DNA of 64,000 nt from contig JBDXCG010000006.1 of NCBI GenBank assembly GCA_039980455.1, positions 186,001-250,000 of the forward strand, written 5' to 3'. This DNA is from CALINF01 sp039980455 (GTDB lineage: Bacteria; Pseudomonadota; Gammaproteobacteria; Pseudomonadales; Halieaceae). A program made the translations under genes and the position numbers. The notes below the pieces were generated by a model. The model was not told the DNA's origin. It made no database searches and was given only the letters and a program-made list of their open reading frames with translations. Position 1 is the first letter of the stretch, and every line of letters starts with the position of its first letter. Positions 42,517 to 51,751 of the stretch are shown here, one piece after another.

Positions 42517-42739
42517 CATCGTTGAGGTTGATGCTCAGGGCCTCGACTGTCCTATGCCTTTGCTGATGGCCAAGCGCGCTCTGAACGCTGTAGGAGCGGG
42601 GGACTGCATCCGTATTGTGTGCACCGATCAAGGGTCAATTAGGGATTTCGATGTGTTCTGCGTGCAATCAGGACACATAATGGTCGAATCCAATGCAGAA
42701 GACGGCATCTACACCTATCTTTTGAAAAAGACAGCATGA
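42509..42739 (+). CDS. TusA-family sulfurtransferase
   Basis: A 76-residue SirA/TusA-fold protein with the conserved start DAQGLDCPMPLLMAKRAL. The cysteine of CPxP carries a persulfide in sulfur relay to thiouridine, molybdenum cofactor or other acceptors. The GTG at 42509 gives the normal TusA length. The longer frame to 42434 lies inside the sulfotransferase gene. It is not next to tusBCD. Lying directly behind a sulfotransferase is unusual, since persulfide relay and PAPS-dependent sulfation are different chemistries. Confidence 0.85.
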   Translation: MGDIVEVDAQGLDCPMPLLMAKRALNAVGAGDCIRIVCTDQGSIRDFDVFCVQSGHIMVESNAEDGIYTYLLKKTA

Positions 42740-42764
42740 CCCGGGAAAAGCTGGAGTTTAGAGC

Positions 42765-44723
42765 GTGACTTATCGCGCGGATATCGATGGTTTGCGTGCC
42801 ATTGCCGTATTGGTGGTGGTGATATTCCATCTTGAGGTCGTGCAATTTGCCGGTGGCTACATCGGGGTCGATGTATTTTTTGTTATCTCCGGGTATTTGA
42901 TCACATCCATCATCAAGGCCAAATACGATGATGGTGCTTTCTCTTTTGCCGACTTTTACTTCCGCCGGATACGTCGGCTATTTCCGCCATTGATTGCCAC
43001 GGTTGCGGTCACTGTGATTGCCGCCGGTTTCTTACTCACACCCTACGATATGATTGCGTTTGGTCGCTCAGCGGTCGCCGCGCTATTTAGTCTGTCCAAT
43101 TTCGTATTCTATGCAGAGGCTGGATATTGGGATTCAGCCTCCGAGTTAAAGCCGCTACTGCATACCTGGTCACTGGGTGTAGAAGAACAGTTTTATCTCT
43201 TTTGGCCCGCGTTGACCGTGGCCATGCTCGCGATGGCAGGCAGGATTTCTCTACTACTGTCTCTCTCGATTCTGGTGAGTGTAGGCGCGGCTGCATGTGT
43301 GTGGTATTCCTACATCGACCTTTCTGCCGCTTTTTATCTCTTTCCCTTTCGAATATTTCAGTTTGCCGCGGGTGCATTGGTATTGCCATTGTCAGCGTTG
43401 ATTGCGGCGAGGGAGGGAGGTGCGAACCGAACACTGCTTGGTGGGCTGGGTTCTTTGGGTTTGCTGCTTATCGGGCTAAGTGTGTTCCTGTTGGGAGAGC
43501 ACACGCCTTTCCCCGGATGGTATGTGCTGGTGCCGACCTTGGGCTCCGTTTTGGTTTTGCTGGCTGGAGCCACCGTTCGCTCCGATTGGCGCTTAGGGCA
43601 GCTCTTGCTGGAAAGTCGTGTTAGCCAGTGGGTTGGGCGTGCCTCCTATTCCATGTATCTCGTGCACTGGCCGATCATTTCGCTCTATCGCTATGCCACC
43701 GGGGTTGAGCTATCTGCCTTGGAGCAAGTGAGTCTGGGCTTGGCAACGTTGGGCGCAACCTGCGTACTGCACTACGGAGTAGAGCGACGTTTTTATCAGC
43801 GGATCGTAAGCGTCGATTCAGACCAAGGTAAGAAGGCTACTGCATCGGGCGGCTTCGCGATAAAAACACTGATCCTCTCGGGTATCGTTGCGATTTTTCC
43901 GCTCACTGCGTGGATGGGGGACGGATGGTCTGCTCGATACCCTGCGCTGTCGCTATCGCCCGAAGCCATTGAGCTTGGTAAGAAAGACCGCTATGCCGCC
44001 TATAAACGAGCATGCTTTGTGCATTCAGGCCCTGATCATCCAGCATGTCGATCACAGGCAGAGGTAAAGGTACTCATTATTGGAAACTCCCACGTGCCGG
44101 ATGTATTCAATTTCTTACACGGTGCATTCGCTGTGGACGAGAACATTGGCCTGATAGTGTTTGGTGATGTAAATCTGTGCAAAAACCTTGAGCGAGTGGA
44201 CGGCCGGTTTGTCAGTACCTCGCCGACCTGTCAGGAGCGGTTGAATGCACTATTTGACGGAGGTGTCGTGTCATCGATCGACGTCATTGTCTACGGTGCG
44301 AACCGGCCCTACCGCTCGAACAAGCAGAATTTGCTGGCAATAGTTAAGGCAGTGAAAGCCGAAAACCCGCGAGCCAAACTGCTGACCTACGGTGGTTATA
44401 TCAATACCGTTGTACCCTGTGCCCGTTTGGTAAACGAAACGCGAACGACGGACAGTTGTGCGATGCCCGAGAATGTCGAATATTTCGCCAATCAACCCGA
44501 GCAGCAGCCTCTGTATGATGATTTTGCGCTTGTAGAGGATGGCTACATCGATCGCGTTGCGATGTTGTGCAAGAATCGCGTTCTACAAACTTGCCTGACA
44601 AGGACAGAGGATGGCTCGCCGATGTTCTACGATCGCCATCATCTTTCTCGACCGTTTGCTGAAATGACGGGACGAATGTATCTCAACAAGCACCCAGACT
44701 TCTTATATGATCTGGTAAAGTGA
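42765..44723 (+). CDS. OafA/YrhL-type acyltransferase with SGNH domain
   Basis: A 652-residue membrane acyltransferase. The N-terminal acyltransferase-3 domain begins YRADIDGLRAIAVLVVVIFHLE, contains GVDVFFVISGYLI and SLGVEEQFYLFWP, and has about ten membrane helices up to residue 350. The C-terminal soluble SGNH-like domain has IIGNSH near residue 440 and DRHH near 621. Such proteins O-acetylate lipopolysaccharide or other surface sugars. The GTG start has GGAG 8 nt upstream. It follows sulfotransferase and tusA on the same strand. Confidence 0.92.
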   Translation: MTYRADIDGLRAIAVLVVVIFHLEVVQFAGGYIGVDVFFVISGYLITSIIKAKYDDGAFSFADFYFRRIRRLFPPLIATVAVTVIAAGFLLTPYDMIAFGRSAVAALFSLSNFVFYAEAGYWDSASELKPLLHTWSLGVEEQFYLFWPALTVAMLAMAGRISLLLSLSILVSVGAAACVWYSYIDLSAAFYLFPFRIFQFAAGALVLPLSALIAAREGGANRTLLGGLGSLGLLLIGLSVFLLGEHTPFPGWYVLVPTLGSVLVLLAGATVRSDWRLGQLLLESRVSQWVGRASYSMYLVHWPIISLYRYATGVELSALEQVSLGLATLGATCVLHYGVERRFYQRIVSVDSDQGKKATASGGFAIKTLILSGIVAIFPLTAWMGDGWSARYPALSLSPEAIELGKKDRYAAYKRACFVHSGPDHPACRSQAEVKVLIIGNSHVPDVFNFLHGAFAVDENIGLIVFGDVNLCKNLERVDGRFVSTSPTCQERLNALFDGGVVSSIDVIVYGANRPYRSNKQNLLAIVKAVKAENPRAKLLTYGGYINTVVPCARLVNETRTTDSCAMPENVEYFANQPEQQPLYDDFALVEDGYIDRVAMLCKNRVLQTCLTRTEDGSPMFYDRHHLSRPFAEMTGRMYLNKHPDFLYDLVK

Positions 44724-44770
44724 GCGGCGCAGGGCCATCGCTGCTGCGATCACTGTTTTAGGATTGGTAA

Positions 44771-45862
44771 ATGCTGGAAATTTTTAACAAATGGTACCGT
44801 CGCTATCTCTTCGAGGAAGAGTCAGTACTATTGCTCGTTCTGCTTTTTGTCAGTGTACTGATGCTGATGACTATTGGGGATATTTTGGCCCCACTGCTAG
44901 CGTCCATCGTATTGGCTTATTTAATGCAGGGTGTTGCGAATCAGCTTACCAGCCACGGTGTACCCCAATGGTTGGGGGTGAGTCTTGCCTTCTTAATCTT
45001 CGTTGGCGCCTTCTTCTGGATTTCTCTAGGTCTATTGCCTCTGGTTTGGCGACAGTTTGCCAGCTTGGCCGCTGAGATGCCTCGGATGCTGGAGCAAGGC
45101 AAGCAATTGCTCAGTGTTTTACCCGAACAGTATCCGCAAATAATCAGCCAGCAGCAGCTGAACCAGCTTGTGGGTGCTGCTCAGGCTGAATTTGCCGGGT
45201 TGGGTCAGGCAGTAGTTACTCGCTCATTGGCGACAATATCGAGCCTATTTACCGTGATGGTGTACATGGTGCTAATCCCAATTATGGTGTTCTTTTTTCT
45301 GAAAGACAGAGAGCTGATCCTAGATTGGTTTGGCACTTTTCTACCGAGCGAGCGTCCTCTATTGCGCCGCATCTGGGGTGAAATGAATGTGCAGGTTGCC
45401 AATTACGCCCGCGGCAAGGTGCTCGAGATTCTAATTGTTGGCTCTGTTAGCTACGCGGCTTTTGCCTGGATGGGACTGAACTACGCCGCCCTGTTGGCGC
45501 TACTTGTTGGCTTGTCGGTGATCATTCCTTATGTAGGCGCAGCACTGGTTACGCTGCCCGTGGTTGCGGTGGGCTTCTTTCAATGGGGCTTTATTAGTGA
45601 ATTTTATTACCTCGTGCTTGTCTACTTTGTCATACAGGGCCTGGACGGCAACGTATTGGTACCCATGTTGTTTTCAGAGGCGGTGAATCTGCACCCAATT
45701 GCCATTATCATGGCGATTCTGTTTTTCGGCGGCATCTGGGGACTTTGGGGGGTTTTCTTTGCGATTCCCTTGGCTACGCTGATAAAAGCCATTATTAATG
45801 CCTGGCCGGACCCTGTGCCAGACGTGCCTGAGCCTACTCCAGAGGCAGAAGCACTACCTTAG
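44771..45862 (+). CDS. AI-2E transporter family (PerM) permease
   Basis: A 363-residue membrane protein of the PerM/AI-2E transporter family. The pattern is two N-terminal helices (SVLLLVLLFVSVLMLMTIGDILAPLLASIVLAYLMQGV), a soluble helical middle, then several helices with the conserved VIIPYVGAALVTLPVV and HPIAIIMAILFFGGIWGLWGVFFAIPLA stretches. Members have been tied to export of signalling molecules and to Na+/H+ exchange, so the substrate is not predictable. It is 18 bp upstream of the M16 peptidase, in one transcript. Confidence 0.9.
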   Translation: MLEIFNKWYRRYLFEEESVLLLVLLFVSVLMLMTIGDILAPLLASIVLAYLMQGVANQLTSHGVPQWLGVSLAFLIFVGAFFWISLGLLPLVWRQFASLAAEMPRMLEQGKQLLSVLPEQYPQIISQQQLNQLVGAAQAEFAGLGQAVVTRSLATISSLFTVMVYMVLIPIMVFFFLKDRELILDWFGTFLPSERPLLRRIWGEMNVQVANYARGKVLEILIVGSVSYAAFAWMGLNYAALLALLVGLSVIIPYVGAALVTLPVVAVGFFQWGFISEFYYLVLVYFVIQGLDGNVLVPMLFSEAVNLHPIAIIMAILFFGGIWGLWGVFFAIPLATLIKAIINAWPDPVPDVPEPTPEAEALP

Positions 45863-45879
45863 AACTAACGGAGAATCCG

Positions 45880-48741
45880 ATGCCTTCAATTCTTTCCCAG
45901 CGAGGCTTAGCGCCATTGCTGACTTTCGCTGTTTTGGCTGTTTTGGCGGCATGCGCCAGTATTCCTGATTCAGGGTCGAAAGTAGTTCAGAGCCCCAATG
46001 ACACTAACCGTTACCGGTTGCTGACGCTGGAGAACGACCTTCAGGTTCTATTAATCTCCGACCCAAGTAGCCCCAAGGCTGCGGCATCGCTGGATGTCAA
46101 AGTAGGCAGTGGTGACAACCCTCCCGGCCGGGGCGGTTTGGCGCACTTCCTTGAGCATATGCTGTTTCTGGGCACAGATAAGTATCCCGACGCTGCGGAA
46201 TATGAAGAATATGTAACGGAGCATGGTGGTACCCGCAATGCCTACACCAGCTTTGAGCACACCAATTATTTTTTCGACATCGATGCTGAATACCTGCCCG
46301 AAGCATTAGATCGATTTGCCCAGTTCTTTATAGCGCCTCGCTTTGATGCTGAGTACGTAGAGCGTGAAAAAAACGCCGTACAAGCTGAGTACCAAATGGG
46401 GCTTAAGAGCGATGCTCGCCGGGGACTCGATGTGCTGCAGGAAGTGATGAACCCGGAACATCCCTATAGTCAGTTTTCGGTCGGTAGTCTTGAATCATTG
46501 GCAGACCGGCCGGAAGCGTCAGTTCGCGATGACTTGCTGTCATTTTATGAGAAGCATTACTCGGCTAATGCCATGCGCTTGGTAGTACTGGGCTCGGAAT
46601 CGCTGAATGATTTGGAAAAATTGGTTCGGCCGATGTTTTCAGTCATTCCCAATAGGGAGTATCAGCCGGCAGATATAGAAGCACCTTTGTTTGCCGATGG
46701 CGCGCTGCCAATGCTTGTACAAATAGAGCCCCAGGCAACGCTGCGTCAGTTGCAGGTAAGTTTTCCGATCAATGACTATCGCGGCGACTATCACGTTAAG
46801 CCAGTAGGGTATTTGGGCAATCTGGTAGGACACGAGGGCGAGGGTAGTTTGCTGTCGCAACTCAAGGCCGAAGGGTTAGCAGAGAGTTTGGCTGCGGGCT
46901 CAGGCCTGGGCTGGCGAGGCGGGGCGCTGTTTAGTGTCACTGTTACCCTTACCCAAGCTGGGCTCGATGACTACGACAGGGTCTTGCAGTTGCTGTTTGA
47001 GTACATGGCGATGCTGCGAACGAAGGGGCCGCAAGAGTGGCTCTATGATGAGCAGACGCAACTGGCGCAGTTGCGATTTCGTTTCAAGGAGGCCTCAGAA
47101 CCTATGGGCTATGTGAGTATGCTCTCTAGCGGGATGCACTACTACGCACCACAGGACATTCTTCAGGGGCCTTACATCATGGACGATTACGAGGCGACGA
47201 TGTTGTCCGGCCTTATGGATGACATCAACCCTGAGAACGCTCTGATCGTGCTCAGTGATAAGTCTGCGAAAACCAACCGCAAGAGTGTGCACTACGATGT
47301 TGCTTACTCTCGGGCGCCCCTTGAGAACGCGCGCACCGAGGCCTGGGCGACAACGGCCCCAGAGGCTGAGCTAGCCTTGCCTATCCCTAATGCGTTCATC
47401 GCTGAAGACGTGTCGATGGTAGAGCTACCACCTAAAAACCCCGAGCACCCACTGGTGGCGTGGCAGCAGGGCAGACAGAAAATCTGGTTCTTGCAGGATG
47501 ATGAGTTCCGAGTCCCTAAAGGGGCGACCTATGTGAACTTTCGTTCTCCTCTAGTAGGGCAATCAGCCAATCAAACAGCACTTGCCGTACTCTATACCTC
47601 GTTGCTCACTGACGCGGTTAATGAATTTACTTACCCAGCCCTGCTGGCGGGTTTGAACTTCAGTGTTTACAAGCATGCACAGGGCATTAGCTTGCGAATC
47701 AGTGGCTATAACGATAAGCAAATGGTGCTGCTGGAGCAGCTGCTAGAGGTTGTCGAGCGATCCAAATTTGATCCCGCCCGATTCGAAAATATACGCACTG
47801 ACATGGTACGAGCGCTCAAAAATGCGGTGGCCAAGCGCCCGTCATCTCAGGTGATCGATGATCTCAGAGAAGCCTTGCTTTACGGGCAGTGGGGCGAGGC
47901 AACGATGATTCGAGAACTCGAAGCTTTGCAGCTTGCGGATGTTGAGACGTATGCTGAGGCGTTCTGGGCGTCGGCCACGGCAGAAGCTCTGCTCTACGGA
48001 AACTACGAAAAAGCAGCCGTTGCGGAGCTATCGAGCGCGATTGATGGGTTGATAGCCGAAGGCCCTGCGCCTGATCTACCGCCTCTAGAAGTTCTTCGCT
48101 TGGGCGAGGGTGAGATGCTGCAGTTTGTAGTGGAGGTCCCACACGATGATGCGGTTGTTGCCTGGTACCTGCAGGGCGACGGCAATAGCTGGTCGGATCG
48201 CGCTGCAACAGCGCTCACTGCTCAAACCATGAAGTCTGGATTCTTTCAGCAATTACGCACGGAGCAGCAGTTGGGTTATATCGCCAGTGCGTTTGCGTGG
48301 CCGCAGCTGGATGTGCCGGCGCTGGTGATGTTGGTGCAATCACCTAGCCACAGTGCGCGAGACGTTGCCAACTCGATGCAAGCATTTATGGAGCAGCTCG
48401 ATGCAAGCCTTGAAGGCGAGCAGTTTGAGCGGCACAAGCGGGCATTGATCAATGAGATTCTGCAGCCGGACAAAAACCTGTGGGAGCGAGCAGAGTTTTA
48501 CTGGCAGTCTATCGCCAAGAAGCAGTTCAAATTTGATGGGCGCATGAAGCTGGCCGATGCCGTTGAAGCGTTGACCAAAGAGGACTGGCTTGAATACTAC
48601 AACCGGGTGTTCCTGGAGCAACGACACTCATTGCAGGTGGTATCTCCAGGTCGCAAGGGTGAGTTGCCAGTGGATGCCGGCAAGATTGTGCGCAGTGCAA
48701 CGGCAATCAAGTCCGGGCACGCAACGTACGTGATCAAGTGA
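45880..48741 (+). CDS. M16 (insulinase/pitrilysin) family peptidase lipoprotein
   Basis: A 953-residue zinc peptidase resembling protease III (Ptr). The lipobox LAAC places a lipidated cysteine at residue 25. The inverted zinc motif is HFLEH at 89-93, with the distant Glu in REKNAVQAEYQM. Four M16-type domains follow, the later ones catalytically silent as in the family. Pitrilysins degrade short peptides, and here the enzyme is membrane-anchored, probably in the periplasm. It shares the perM transcript. Confidence 0.92.
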   Translation: MPSILSQRGLAPLLTFAVLAVLAACASIPDSGSKVVQSPNDTNRYRLLTLENDLQVLLISDPSSPKAAASLDVKVGSGDNPPGRGGLAHFLEHMLFLGTDKYPDAAEYEEYVTEHGGTRNAYTSFEHTNYFFDIDAEYLPEALDRFAQFFIAPRFDAEYVEREKNAVQAEYQMGLKSDARRGLDVLQEVMNPEHPYSQFSVGSLESLADRPEASVRDDLLSFYEKHYSANAMRLVVLGSESLNDLEKLVRPMFSVIPNREYQPADIEAPLFADGALPMLVQIEPQATLRQLQVSFPINDYRGDYHVKPVGYLGNLVGHEGEGSLLSQLKAEGLAESLAAGSGLGWRGGALFSVTVTLTQAGLDDYDRVLQLLFEYMAMLRTKGPQEWLYDEQTQLAQLRFRFKEASEPMGYVSMLSSGMHYYAPQDILQGPYIMDDYEATMLSGLMDDINPENALIVLSDKSAKTNRKSVHYDVAYSRAPLENARTEAWATTAPEAELALPIPNAFIAEDVSMVELPPKNPEHPLVAWQQGRQKIWFLQDDEFRVPKGATYVNFRSPLVGQSANQTALAVLYTSLLTDAVNEFTYPALLAGLNFSVYKHAQGISLRISGYNDKQMVLLEQLLEVVERSKFDPARFENIRTDMVRALKNAVAKRPSSQVIDDLREALLYGQWGEATMIRELEALQLADVETYAEAFWASATAEALLYGNYEKAAVAELSSAIDGLIAEGPAPDLPPLEVLRLGEGEMLQFVVEVPHDDAVVAWYLQGDGNSWSDRAATALTAQTMKSGFFQQLRTEQQLGYIASAFAWPQLDVPALVMLVQSPSHSARDVANSMQAFMEQLDASLEGEQFERHKRALINEILQPDKNLWERAEFYWQSIAKKQFKFDGRMKLADAVEALTKEDWLEYYNRVFLEQRHSLQVVSPGRKGELPVDAGKIVRSATAIKSGHATYVIK

Positions 48742-48876
48742 GCCCTTACATGCGGTGATAGCATCAGAATTAGGCGCCTCTGTGTGCCTTGTAGACCACC
48801 CGGTGTAGCAGCCGCGCCGGGCGGTAGATTGTCAGTTTCAAAGGCTGCTTCTGAGTCTGATAAATCATAAATACAA

Positions 48877-48893
48877 GGTTCTAAAATAGAACC
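48877..48893. promoter_or_regulatory. Upstream operator GGTTCTA-N3-TAGAACC (aceEF)
   Basis: A perfect 17-bp inverted repeat: GGTTCTA, AAA, TAGAACC. It lies about 26 bp upstream of an extended -10 (TGGTATAGT). The same sequence, with one mismatch, returns at 49006-49022, so it is very unlikely to be chance. It differs from the E. coli PdhR site (aaTTGGTnnnACCAAtt), although both share TTGGT-like arms. The regulator is unknown. Confidence 0.72.
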
Positions 48894-48998
48894 AAATTTC
48901 CTATTCTGTAGAATCTGGTATAGTTGCGGCCTGGTTTGAGTTTACCTTGCCTAGCTGATGCCCTATTTCGCTAGTTTCGGCACGAATAACCCAATAAT

Positions 48999-49004
48999 TA
49001 TAAT
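48999..49004 (+). promoter_or_regulatory. Probable -10 element of the aceEF promoter
   Basis: A perfect TATAAT, with transcription expected to begin about 49011, some 50 bp before the aceE start codon. No good -35 is seen at 16-18 bp upstream (TTTCGG or TTCGGC), so an activator may be needed, or the upstream extended -10 at 48916-48924 may serve as a second promoter. The expected start lies inside the downstream operator. Confidence 0.55.
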
Positions 49005-49005
49005 T

Positions 49006-49022
49006 GGTTCTAAATTAGAACT
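49006..49022. promoter_or_regulatory. Downstream operator GGTTCTA-N3-TAGAACT (aceEF)
   Basis: GGTTCTA, AAT, TAGAACT. It matches the upstream operator with a single change in the outermost base. It begins two bases after the TATAAT box and covers the likely transcription start, the classic place for a repressor. Its centre is about 129 bp from the centre of the upstream copy, so looping between the two is possible. Confidence 0.72.
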
Positions 49023-49061
49023 ACCTATCGAAAAAAACGCTATGTGCAGGAGCATGCCAGC

Positions 49062-51713
49062 ATGATCGAAGATCAGGATCCCATCGAAACGCGCGAATGG
49101 CTGGAGGCGTTGGACTCCGTACTGAAAAACGGCGGATCAGAGCGTGCAACTTATCTGCTGGAAGAGCTCAGCAAGCACGCCATCGAAACCGGGATGCAAC
49201 TGCCACCTGCTATCACCACACCCTTTCGCAATACGATTGCGCCCGCCGATGAGAAATCGCTGCCGGGTGACCTGTTCATGGAACGCCGTATTCGATCACT
49301 CGTTCGTTGGAACGCGTTGGCAATGGTAATGCGAGCGAACGATAACGATGAAGGTCTTGGAGGCCATATCTCCAGCTTCTCATCCAGTGCCACGCTGTAC
49401 GATATTGGCTTTAACCACTTTTTCAGAGGTGCAGAGGGCGAGCATCCGGGTGATTTGGTGTTTTATCAGGGCCATAGCGCACCGGGTATGTATGCGCGCT
49501 CTTATCTGGAAGGTCGTTTTAACGAAGAGCAGCTCGATAATTTTCGACGTGAGGTGGATGGTGCAGGGCTGTCGTCTTACCCGCACCCCTGGTTGATGCC
49601 AGATTACTGGCAGTTCCCCACTGTATCGATGGGCCTTGGGCCGATTCAGGCTATCTATCAAGCCCATGTGATGAAGTACCAGTCCAGCCGTGGACTGCTC
49701 GATCATAAAGACCGCAATGTCTGGTGCTTCATGGGAGATGGTGAAAGTGACGAGCCTGAGTCACTGGGTGCGATCGCCATGGCGGGGCGTGAGAAGTTGG
49801 GTAATCTCATTTTTGTCATCAACTGTAATCTGCAGCGCCTCGATGGCCCTGTGCGCGGCAACGGCAAAATTATTCAAGAGCTTGAAGGTGTGTTTCGCGG
49901 CGCAGGTTGGGACGTAAAAAAGGTAATTTGGGGCCGCAAGTGGGATCCACTACTGGAAAAAGATCACACGGGCCTGCTACAGCAGCGGATGGACGAGGTC
50001 TGTGACGGCGAATTGCAGAACTACAAATACAATGGAGGCGCCTACACGCGTGAGCATTTCTTCGGCAAATATCCCGAGTTGCTGGATTTGGTGGCCGATT
50101 TATCTGACGACGACATCATGTATCTCAATCGGGGAGGTCACGACCCCTACAAGGTCTATGCAGCCTATGCGGAGGCAGTGGCACAGAATGATAAGCCCAC
50201 TGTGATTCTGGCGATGACGGTGAAAGGTTATGGCACCGGTGAAGCCGGAGAGGCAAATAACGAAACCCATTCGCTGAAGAAATTGGATTTTGACAGTTTG
50301 AAGGCGTTTCGTGATCGCTTTGCGATTCCCATTAGTGATGCAGAGCTTGAGGAAGTGCCGTATTACAGACCCGCGCCGGATAGCCCCGAGATGCGTTACA
50401 TGCGTCAGCGACGCGAGGAACTTGGCGGTCTGATTCCTGCCCGGCGACAGGAGCTCGAACGGCTTGAAGCGCCAGGGATCGAATCGTTTGCCAGTCAGCT
50501 TCGAGGCAGCGGCAAGCGCGAGATATCGACAACGATGGCGTTCGTTCGAATGCTGTCGAGCCTGGTTAAGGAAAAGGCTATCGGCGAGCGTGTTGTACCT
50601 ATTGTGCCGGATGAGGCTCGCACCTTCGGTATGGAAGGCATGTTCCGCCAGTTGGGTATTTATTCCTCGATGGGGCAGCAGTACACGCCTCACGATGCTG
50701 GTCAGATTATGTTCTATAAAGAAGATCAGCAGGGTCAGATTCTGGAAGAGGGTATTAATGAAGCCGGTGCTTTCTCGGCCTGGCTGGCAGCCGCAACCTC
50801 GTACTCCACCAGTGGCTACTCCATGGTGCCGTTCTACATTTACTACTCCATGTTTGGTTTCCAACGTATTGGTGATCTGGCCTGGGCGGCGGGCGATAGC
50901 CAGGCTCGCGGTTTTCTGATTGGCGCAACAGCGGGTAGGACAACGCTCAATGGCGAGGGACTGCAGCATCAGGATGGCCATAGCCATCTAGCTGCTAGCA
51001 CCATCCCTAACTGCGTGAGTTACGACCCCACCTATGCTTACGAGCTGGCGGTCATCATTCAGGATGGCCTGCGCCGGATGTATGCAGAGGGCGAGAACAA
51101 GTTCTACTACATAACCACGATGAACGAGAACTATGTGCAGCCGGAGATGCCTCCGGGGGTAGAGGAAGGCATCATCAAGGGTATGTATTGTCTCAAAAAG
51201 TCTCAGCGCAAAGAGGGATTACGAGTACAACTGATGGGAGGCGGCACGATTTTGCGTGAGGTAGAAGCCGCTGCTGAGATTCTCGAAAGTGACTACGACG
51301 TGGCGTCTGATATTTGGAGCCTGACCAGCGTCAATGAGTTGCAGCGCGAAGGTAAAGCCAAGGTGCGCTGGAACATGATGCACCCCCAAGAGACTCCACG
51401 TGTGCCGTACGTAACTGAGCTACTCGAACAAACCGATGGGCCGGTTATCGCAGCAACCGACTACATGAAGTCGTATGTGGATCAGATTCGCGAATTCGTT
51501 CCCGGCAGGCTCAGCGTGTTGGGCACCGATGGGTTTGGTCGTAGCGATACGCGCTCAAAGCTACGAAAGTTTTTTGAAGTGAGTCGCGAATATGTGGTGC
51601 TCGCCAGTCTCAAAGCACTGGCAGATGAGGGGAAGATAGAGCTTTCTGTCGTGTCAGAGGCGATTCGAAAGCTCGGTATACCCGCCGATAAACTCGACCC
51701 GTTGTCATTGTGA
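49062..51713 (+). CDS. aceE: Pyruvate dehydrogenase E1 component AceE (homodimeric type)
   Basis: AceE decarboxylates pyruvate with thiamine diphosphate and passes the acetyl group to AceF. The product is 883 residues, typical of the gammaproteobacterial single-chain E1. The thiamine-binding motif is GDGESDEPESLGAIAMAGRE ending in INCNLQRLDG. The N-terminus DPIETREWLEALDSVL is the AceF-binding signature of the family. I choose the ATG at 49062 (GGAG nine bases upstream). A GTG at 49044 adds six residues. It is under the double-operator control region and followed by aceF. No lpd gene follows, so E3 must be elsewhere. Confidence 0.97.
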   Translation: MIEDQDPIETREWLEALDSVLKNGGSERATYLLEELSKHAIETGMQLPPAITTPFRNTIAPADEKSLPGDLFMERRIRSLVRWNALAMVMRANDNDEGLGGHISSFSSSATLYDIGFNHFFRGAEGEHPGDLVFYQGHSAPGMYARSYLEGRFNEEQLDNFRREVDGAGLSSYPHPWLMPDYWQFPTVSMGLGPIQAIYQAHVMKYQSSRGLLDHKDRNVWCFMGDGESDEPESLGAIAMAGREKLGNLIFVINCNLQRLDGPVRGNGKIIQELEGVFRGAGWDVKKVIWGRKWDPLLEKDHTGLLQQRMDEVCDGELQNYKYNGGAYTREHFFGKYPELLDLVADLSDDDIMYLNRGGHDPYKVYAAYAEAVAQNDKPTVILAMTVKGYGTGEAGEANNETHSLKKLDFDSLKAFRDRFAIPISDAELEEVPYYRPAPDSPEMRYMRQRREELGGLIPARRQELERLEAPGIESFASQLRGSGKREISTTMAFVRMLSSLVKEKAIGERVVPIVPDEARTFGMEGMFRQLGIYSSMGQQYTPHDAGQIMFYKEDQQGQILEEGINEAGAFSAWLAAATSYSTSGYSMVPFYIYYSMFGFQRIGDLAWAAGDSQARGFLIGATAGRTTLNGEGLQHQDGHSHLAASTIPNCVSYDPTYAYELAVIIQDGLRRMYAEGENKFYYITTMNENYVQPEMPPGVEEGIIKGMYCLKKSQRKEGLRVQLMGGGTILREVEAAAEILESDYDVASDIWSLTSVNELQREGKAKVRWNMMHPQETPRVPYVTELLEQTDGPVIAATDYMKSYVDQIREFVPGRLSVLGTDGFGRSDTRSKLRKFFEVSREYVVLASLKALADEGKIELSVVSEAIRKLGIPADKLDPLSL

Positions 51714-51751
51714 TAACTCTCGTTCAGCGTACGGATTAAGAGGACAGACAC

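Larger units (their letters stand above)
48742..49061. other. 320-bp control region upstream of aceE
   Basis: No gene is present. The region holds two GGTTCTA-N3-TAGAACC operators, a related smaller palindrome ATTCT-GT-AGAAT (48903-48914), an extended -10 (TGGTATAGT, 48916-48924) and a perfect TATAAT (48999-49004). The first 80 bp downstream of the M16 gene contain GC-rich inverted segments (near 48799-48828) that may terminate that transcript, but there is no T-run. Confidence 0.6.

Noticed and set aside
48877..49022. Classic PdhR operator at aceE
   Set aside because: The E. coli PdhR consensus has 5-bp TTGGT/ACCAA arms around 3 bp. These sites are built on GGTTCTA/TAGAACC arms, so a PdhR orthologue cannot be assumed.
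50100..50987. 295-codon minus-strand frame inside aceE
   Set aside because: Shadow of the conserved aceE coding frame. No homology, start signal or promoter was seen.
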